Assembly (NCBI GenBank): GCA_900617975.1
Contig: UZAE01012415.1
Location: 1 to 23,100 of the forward strand
Length of the DNA stretch: 23,100 nt
From: Rodentolepis nana
Taxonomy: Eukaryota > Platyhelminthes > Cestoda > Cyclophyllidea > Hymenolepididae
Reading direction: 5' to 3'
Position 1 is the stretch's first letter. Each line of letters begins with the position of its first letter. A program made the position numbers and the translations under genes. The notes below the pieces were generated by a model. The model searched no databases. It was not told the DNA's origin and saw only the letters and a program-made list of their open reading frames with translations. Below are positions 17,773 through 23,100 of this stretch, in pieces.

Positions 17773-20724
17773 ATGTGCCATTCCTTATCAAAGTTATGGG
17801 ACCGATTGGAAGAATTACAAGCCGAAGAGAGCTACAAATGTGAGTGGCAAATCGGTGAACACCCCCTTAAGGGACTTGATGATTTCATGGAGGACTTGTT
17901 TCCATCGCTAACAACCTCCTGGGAAGAAAGTAATTATGCTCAAACCAGTGACGGGCCTCTTGAGGTTTCGGTATGCTTCCTTTATAATGACATAGTTCAA
18001 ACTTTACCAAATTAATAAATTTTAGACGTTTGAAGTATCAGAGGAATTAAGAACTAATACAATGATAAGAAATGGACCTGATGTGACACCATCCAGTGTT
18101 CTAACATCGACATCCAATGACCACCTGCTAGAACAAGAATTTCCTGACACAGACTTGCTGGATCAAGTTGCAGTACCTATGCGATGGGACAATTATGAAG
18201 AAATTATTGATTCCCCTCATGAGGTAACTGTAGATTTTGGTGTTAAAGCTTGGTTATCATGAGTCGTATCGCAACTATACACATTCTTCAACTTTCAGAC
18301 AATCGAGGTTTTTTCGGGTGTGGCAATTGATGTGAACTGGAGGGAATCACTTTTTCCACAACCCAGTACACACACTGTTGCATCCAATCTCAATAGTTCA
18401 GAACGAGTGTACATGCAGAGTCAATCTGCAACTACAAATGAGAATATTTCAATGACAATAGAAAATTCCCACTCTACAGGAGTTTTATTGAGTGCTAGAG
18501 AACGTAGACTTAATCGAAATGCAAATTTTGGCACCTCGTCTTTAAATGTACGCAGAAGGAATTGCACAGACGAACTCTTCTCATCAGTAAGTGAAACCTC
18601 ATTTGGTTATCATAAGTCACATCGCAACTATACACCTTCTTCAACTTTCAGACAATCGAGTTTTTTTCGGGTGTTGGAAGTGATGTGAACAGGAGGGAAT
18701 CATTTTTACGACAACCCAGTACTCACACTGTTGCATCCAATCGCAATAGGTCAGAACGAGTGTACACGCAGAGTCAACTTGCAACTACAAATGAGAATAT
18801 TTCAATGTCAATAGAAAATTCCCACTCTTCAGGAGTTCGATTGAGTGCTAGAGAACGTAGACTTAATCGAAATGCCAATTTTGGCGCCTCATCTTTAAAT
18901 GTACACAGAAGGAATTGCACAGACGAACTCTTCTCATCAGTAAGTGAAACCTCGTTCGGTTATCATAAGTCATATCGCAACTTTACACCTTCTTCAACTT
19001 TCAGACATTTGAGGCTTCTTCGGGTGTTGGAAGTGATGTGAATTGTAGGGAATCACTTTTTCGGCAACCCGGTACTCACACTGTTGCATCCAATCGCAAT
19101 AGGTCAGAACGAGCGTACATGCAGAGTCAACTTGCAACTACAAATGAGAATATTTCAATGTCAATAGAAAATTCCCACTCTACAGAAGTTCGATTGAGTG
19201 CTAGAGAACGTGAACTTAATCGTTCTATAAATTTTGACGCCTCATCTTTGAATGTACGCAAAAGGAACTCCACAGACGGACTCTTCTCATCGGTAAGTGA
19301 AATCTCCTTCATATTCAATGAGATGAATAATAAAGAGTTCTGAACAACTAGTGATGGGAATAGTTGGCCGAACTATTGCTCTAGGGATTCAAGTAGAATT
19401 TAAGCTTTGAGCGTCTTCACTCCTTTCAAGAAGAATATTCATATAGGGCGTTATTCCAAGGGGGGGGGGTGGTATGGCGTGTTCTTTTAAACAAGACCAC
19501 TTTAAAGTCCTTGTGTTGTGGATGCCAGTTTATGTAAAAGTTGTGCCCATCTTCTATTTGTTTATTTATCACTTTGGTGCGCCTGTTAAGTAATGCTCAA
19601 TTTAATTTGCTATTTTCAACGATTAATGTACCTTCAAAACTTTTGATCGATTACTGCCCATCGTTAAAGGCTCTATTAAGTTCAATGTCGAATGCTTTAA
19701 TATGAATTTATGTAAAGCAATAGTTCGAATAAATCAAATGACATTTGACCTGAATTTTATCATAGCATACATGCCTATCGTTATCGATGATACTCGTTTG
19801 AATTTAGCGTTAACTCAACTCCACTTTATCGCATATTTCCATGCTGACTGTTATACGATGTCATGATTTGGAACAGACGATAAAAAGTTTTATAGGTAAT
19901 AAATCCCGAATATTTTCCAACACTTATCTCGAATTGTTTGATGGTATTCTTGGTCCAATTTGGAATAAAAATCGTAAAACTAGTTAAATCTCGACAAATC
20001 TTGAAATTCTATAATCAGTTTCCTAACTTGACTATGATGAAAAGCTATAATTTAGAAGAGGAAGAAAAACTTCAGTGATCATAATGCATAGATGACTACT
20101 TCTAACATTTAAGTGAATAAACTTCCAGATTTAATTTATCATTGACCTTAATTGGTAGAGTATTCGTGGAAATTTCATTTCTGCATTTTACAAGCGTAAT
20201 GCGCTGTTGTTATTGTTGTTGTTGTTGTTGTTATAGGCTTTTCCGAATTTCGCAGCTGGAGTCGCGAAACAAAGGAGACAATGCACCCTGAGGTAACTTC
20301 ATCTAACACTTAGAGAATAATTTGTATTCAACTATTTGGATGACAATAATGAGTTCTTGTTTAGTTCCTCCACTAGCAGTTTGCAGCAGCCACCACCTCA
20401 AGAAAGAAATTCGCACACAGCACAAGCAGCATCGGGAACCGCCTATTTCAGTCGACTTTATAATTCCCAGTATGCTGAAAGCAATTCGCGAAGTGATGAA
20501 TTGAGGGCAAGGGGACTTTCAGATGGTGAAATTTTGAGATATCATATGGAAGTAAGCGGTTGCCAAAACACAATTTAGCTTAATATTATATGAGAAAATT
20601 TATTTTTTTGTTTTTCTTTGCATTTAAGTTAAATTGGTACGGCCATAAACCAGAGGATACTAATGAAAATAACTCAACGGAAACAGAATTGCGCCAGGAA
20701 GTAAACGAATCTCTTGAAAAATGA
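17773..20724 (+). CDS. Unrecognised protein with three tandem 96-aa exon repeats (532 aa)
   Basis: Exons: 17773-17970, 18026-18223, 18299-18586, 18652-18939, 19005-19292, 20237-20292, 20365-20551, 20629-20724. All introns are GT-AG and the frame is continuous to TGA. Exon 1 (66 codons, no signal peptide) is acidic and begins MCHSLSKLWDRLEELQ. Exon 2 is also exactly 66 codons. Exons 3-5 are 96-codon repeats: each starts T(I/F)E, contains QPxTHTVASN, TTNENISM, IENSHS and LSARER, and ends LFSS. Exons 6-8 add a basic segment (VAKQRRQC), a Gln/Pro/Ser stretch, ARGLSDGEILRYHMELNWYG, and an acidic tail (TELRQEVNESLEK). There are no membrane segments. The sequence is Ser/Asn/Arg-rich and looks disordered; the function is unknown. 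It lies between two Myb-C-like loci, but I see no sequence relationship to them. Confidence 0.8.
18299..18586 (+). CDS. Tandem exon 1 of 3 (96 codons)
   Basis: Phase 0 at both ends; donor GTAAGT. It starts TIEVFSGVAIDVN and ends CTDELFSS. It differs from copies 2 and 3 most in the N-terminal third (for example SLFPQPSTHTVASNLNSSER). Confidence 0.85.
18652..18939 (+). CDS. Tandem exon 2 of 3 (96 codons)
   Basis: Phase 0 at both ends. It starts TIEFFSGVGSDVN and ends CTDELFSS. A T7 run at its start (18661-18667) keeps the frame. If the preceding intron is retained, translation reaches TGA at 18686-18688 inside this exon. Confidence 0.85.
19005..19292 (+). CDS. Tandem exon 3 of 3 (96 codons)
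   Basis: Phase 0 at both ends. It starts TFEASSGVGSDVN and ends STDGLFSS. The C-terminal part is the most diverged of the three (ELNRSINFDASSLN). Retention of the preceding intron ends at TGA 19039-19041. Confidence 0.85.
19293..20236 (+). other. Intron with G10 run and GTT microsatellite
   Basis: This 944-nt intron lies after the third tandem exon. It contains a G10 run at 19460-19469 and ends in a GTT trinucleotide repeat (about 20204-20231) directly before the acceptor TTATAG. I see no other gene in it. Confidence 0.75.
20365..20724 (+). CDS. Last two exons of the tandem-exon gene
   Basis: Exon 7 (20365-20551; acceptor TTGTTTAG, donor GTAAGC) enters in phase 2 and leaves in phase 0. It encodes a Gln/Pro-rich start (SLQQPPPQERN) and ARGLSDGEILRYHME. 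Exon 8 (20629-20724; acceptor CTTTGCATTTAAG) encodes LNWYGHKPEDTNEN and an acidic/Gln tail, with TGA at 20722-20724. Phase agreement across both introns supports the model. Confidence 0.8.
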
Positions 20725-22647
20725 CTTCATTGAAATGTTTATATCTAACTAAAGAAATATTTTACAGCCAAATCTTCTTTTCGATTCTTTTGTACTATCA
20801 TGCCAATTTTGACGCTTTGAGATTAATCAGAATTCATTCTGCACATTCAAGATTGACATAGTGCTCTTCATGTGCAGCAATGACTTACCAACTTATTTAT
20901 TTTGAAGAGGTATCAGCGTTTTTTAATTGAGTTAATGCACGTGCTCAAATAATCTGATGTTTTCTCCCTAATTTAAACAGCGGCCTTATACTGGCCGCTT
21001 CCTGTCAGAATGAATTGTAGGCAAAATGTAACTTAGTGTGAAGGATCACAGACATCAAAGTGCTCAAGAAAGTGCCGAGGTGGCGGTGCAAACAAATGTG
21101 TGGAATTCAATTGGCTTTAGAAGGCGAAATTAGTTGTTGATCAATTCAGAAAAATGTGTTGAGATTTCACGCAATCGCCAAGATCCTTTTTTACGAGATT
21201 GCAAATTAACGATATAACTGACCATTTTCACCTTGAATAATTTGAGATGAATTCTTTCTTGTAATATGATAGGAAATATGTAAAAACCTCCATCTTAATG
21301 AAATCCGGCCAAATTGATCTCGTTTTTATGGCAAAGAAAGCCATTGAGATAAATTTTGTCTGCAAGTATCTCGAGGGGGAAAAGTTACTTTAAGAGTTTG
21401 ACCGATTTGGAATTGCAACTACCCCTTACAAAATTGTTGCTTAGGAAGGTACAAAAATCCCCTCTAAATCCATGTACTAGAAGTTGATATGTACCACTAG
21501 TAGTACCGGGTAGTCGTGGAGGAAAGAGACATTGGGGACGCTTTTGTGAGAAGTTATGAAAGGGACTGGAATAGAAAGCAAACCCAACTCTTTATTATGG
21601 AGTAAAATCGATGAACATAATGCTTCTGTGGGACACGTCATCGCTTAGTCAACATCACGTTCAAACTCGCGTACGGACCGGGTGCGGCGACCTCACCGAC
21701 ATTAACCAATCAGAGACGCCCATTTGTTTCACCGGATCCACCATGTTGATAATGACTAAGTTCCTTCCTTTTCACACTACTGACGTGGTACGTAGTAAAT
21801 AATTTTATAGACAGTCATAAAGGCAGATAAAGTGGATTGGCCTGTAGTTGTCCTTACAATGGCCCATAGATATACTGTCCCAATTGTGACATTTCGACAT
21901 AATTCAGTGTTAATTACTGCTTAGGTGATTTATCAATTAACATTGTTCGTAAGGTTTATGGGTTGGTAATTACTCACATTTGTTTGGATAACATTCAAAA
22001 CAGAATTAATCAAAACGACAGAAGTGGATATTATTTTTATTGGAATATTGGGGTTTCTAATTGGCCTTATTCTGTCTCATTTCGTTTTTGCAGTGGGTCT
22101 ATTAAATTTATTAGTTTTGTAAGGTACTTTAAGTGACCTTAGAAGCAACATTAAGGGCTGACCAAAGTAACAACTGGAATTTACCCTTTCAAACAATAAA
22201 TAAAAGATATTTTTGGCCAAAAGGCTTTTATTAAAGCGAAAATCCAAGAAATAGAATCCAATTTGGTACTCAAGCCTTCACGAAGTGGGAAATGACATAC
22301 AAGTCTCCAAAATCGTTGGACTATGGTTCATTAATGGAAACTGGCCTCTTACTAAATTATTCGAGACTTAGAAAACAATCAAATGAAACACGACACTTTG
22401 GGTACCTGTCACTTTACCCTTAGGTTGAACTTTCCGATTACACAATTTGAGTTGCTTTCTCACGGTGGAAACCGGCAATATTTATGGTGCCCTAAAGCGG
22501 GCTATCATGATGATGGAATAACCATAACACCCATCAAATCCACATGGCCAATTTATGGGTAATAGTGTGCTCTGTGGGTGTGAACTATCTTCATTTAAAC
22601 TTAAAATAAAATTTGATGTGTGAATACCTTAATGACTTCATTTTAAG
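20725..22647. other. Intergenic DNA with a perfect hairpin
   Basis: A 7-bp perfect stem (AGCGGCC, 7-nt loop, GGCCGCT) lies at 20979-20999, about 255 nt after the stop codon; it is the most GC-rich point nearby. No canonical AATAAA is seen close to the stop. A less AT-rich patch with a 63-codon plus-strand frame lies at 21611-21802, with no recognised domain. Earlier exons of the downstream paralog may lie here, but I cannot place them. Confidence 0.5.
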
Positions 22648-22649
22648 AA

Positions 22650-23100
22650 ATGGTACTCACTTGCGAATTTCTAGACCCTCACCACGACGAAGACCAGAAT
22701 CATAATACTTTTGGGGAAGAATGGGAAGCTTACCTAGAGGAATCGCGCAATAGGAAGCTTACCTAGAGGAATCGCGCAATATCCTTTTCAACGATGATAT
22801 AATTTCAGTGATCGAGAATTCAATTACGTTACCCGAGTACTTTAAGATGGAAGTACCCTCGCAAACACTCAGTCTATCCGATCAAACTGCCTATCGTCTT
22901 AACGAGAAATTAGAAGATTTAATTGAACCAAAGAGTCTCTTGATTAAACCCCTCGTAATTGTTAATGATTCAATCAATTTTTTTTGCGATGGCATTCCCT
23001 TAGACATCATTTTAAATTTAAAAATCCTTATAACATTTAGATCATAAGGAGGAAAAACTACTTTACTCCAAAACCAGAAAATGATAGTGAATTGTCAGAT
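22650..23100 (+). pseudogene. Diverged Myb-C-like paralog, frame broken, cut by window end
   Basis: A frame starting at ATG 22650 (or entering from an AAG acceptor at 22645-22647) reads EFLDPHHDEDQN and EEWEAYLEESRN, then stops at TAG 22764-22766. From 22754 another frame reads EAYLEESRNILFNDDIIS, then ENSITLPEYFKMEVPSQTL and SDQTAYRL, matching the order in residues 174-211 of the 13902-16025 product. The two frames are offset by a 29-bp tandem duplication (22724-22781). A donor GTAATT at 22955 and an acceptor CATTTAG ending 23040 would join in phase 0 to a final segment IIRRKNYFTPKPEND. The SPFKN motif is not kept (SVIENSI instead). It is a pseudogene, or an intact gene if the duplication is an assembly error or is spliced around. 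Confidence 0.65.
22724..22781 (+). repeat. Perfect 29-bp tandem duplication
   Basis: Two adjacent identical 29-mers (22724-22752 and 22753-22781), each starting GGAAGCTTACC and ending CGCGCAATA. As 29 is not a multiple of three, the duplication shifts the reading frame of the paralog. Perfect identity implies it is very recent or an assembly artefact. Confidence 0.95.

Larger units (their letters stand above)
18250..19308 (+). repeat. Three tandem 353-bp units, each an intron-exon module
   Basis: Three units of exactly 353 bp start at about 18250, 18603 and 18956. Each contains the 3' part of an intron, a complete 288-nt phase-0 exon and the first bases of the next intron. Both internal introns are 65 nt and nearly identical (GTAAGTGAAACCTC to CTTCTTCAACTTTCAG). 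The left edge lies inside the intron at 18224-18298, whose last ~49 nt match the unit. The right edge lies about 16 nt into the intron after 19292, where similarity stops. Both breakpoints are intronic. Confidence 0.93.

Noticed and set aside
18652..18668. Possible one-base deletion in tandem exon 2 (apparent frameshift)
   Set aside because: Recounting the T run gives seven T, which restores a 288-nt exon in frame with copies 1 and 3.
21611..21802. 63-codon frame in a less AT-rich patch
   Set aside because: No recognised domain, and no splice-compatible partner found; kept only as a note in the intergenic entry.
1..23100. CRISPR arrays, bacterial operons or phage genes
   Set aside because: The window has spliced genes and eukaryotic repeats; no regularly spaced repeat array or bacterial gene structure is present.

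Overview
The window is nuclear DNA of an invertebrate animal. It is AT-rich, its genes are split by GT-AG introns from 39 nt to over 6 kb, and the spaces between exons carry microsatellites, homopolymer runs and short retroelements. The tiny introns beside very long ones, and the divergent proteins, fit a flatworm (perhaps a tapeworm). That placement is inference; no species marker is visible. All convincing genes are on the + strand.

Layout. (1) 41-12573: the 3' part of an SGSM1/2-type (RUN-TBC) Rab GTPase-activating protein. Nine exons join in frame and carry a complete, apparently catalytic TBC domain interrupted by two non-conserved insertions. A tenth, 79-nt candidate exon would break the frame. 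The first intron (6.2 kb) holds two copies of a ~320-bp SINE-like element with their own target-site duplications, a tRNA-like relic and several G/C runs. (2) 13902-16025: a seven-exon gene, 411 codons, with a TATA-like box. Its second half resembles the C-terminal regulatory region of animal Myb (B-Myb) proteins, including the segment known to contact the MuvB core, but no Myb DNA-binding repeats are visible. (3) 17773-20724: an eight-exon gene (532 codons) with a TATA box and no family I recognise. Its centre is three tandem 288-nt exons, each repeated together with its intron at a 353-bp period. (4) 22648-23100 (cut by the window end): a diverged relative of the Myb-C-like gene, with its frame broken by a perfect 29-bp tandem duplication.

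How the genes relate. The SGSM-like gene is a conserved housekeeping membrane-traffic regulator. The 3' 9 kb looks faster evolving: two Myb-C-like paralogs flank an internally amplifying gene. The most interesting possibility is a family of Myb C-terminal proteins without DNA-binding domains that could dock on the MuvB cell-cycle complex. This rests on motif similarity recalled from memory and needs a profile search.
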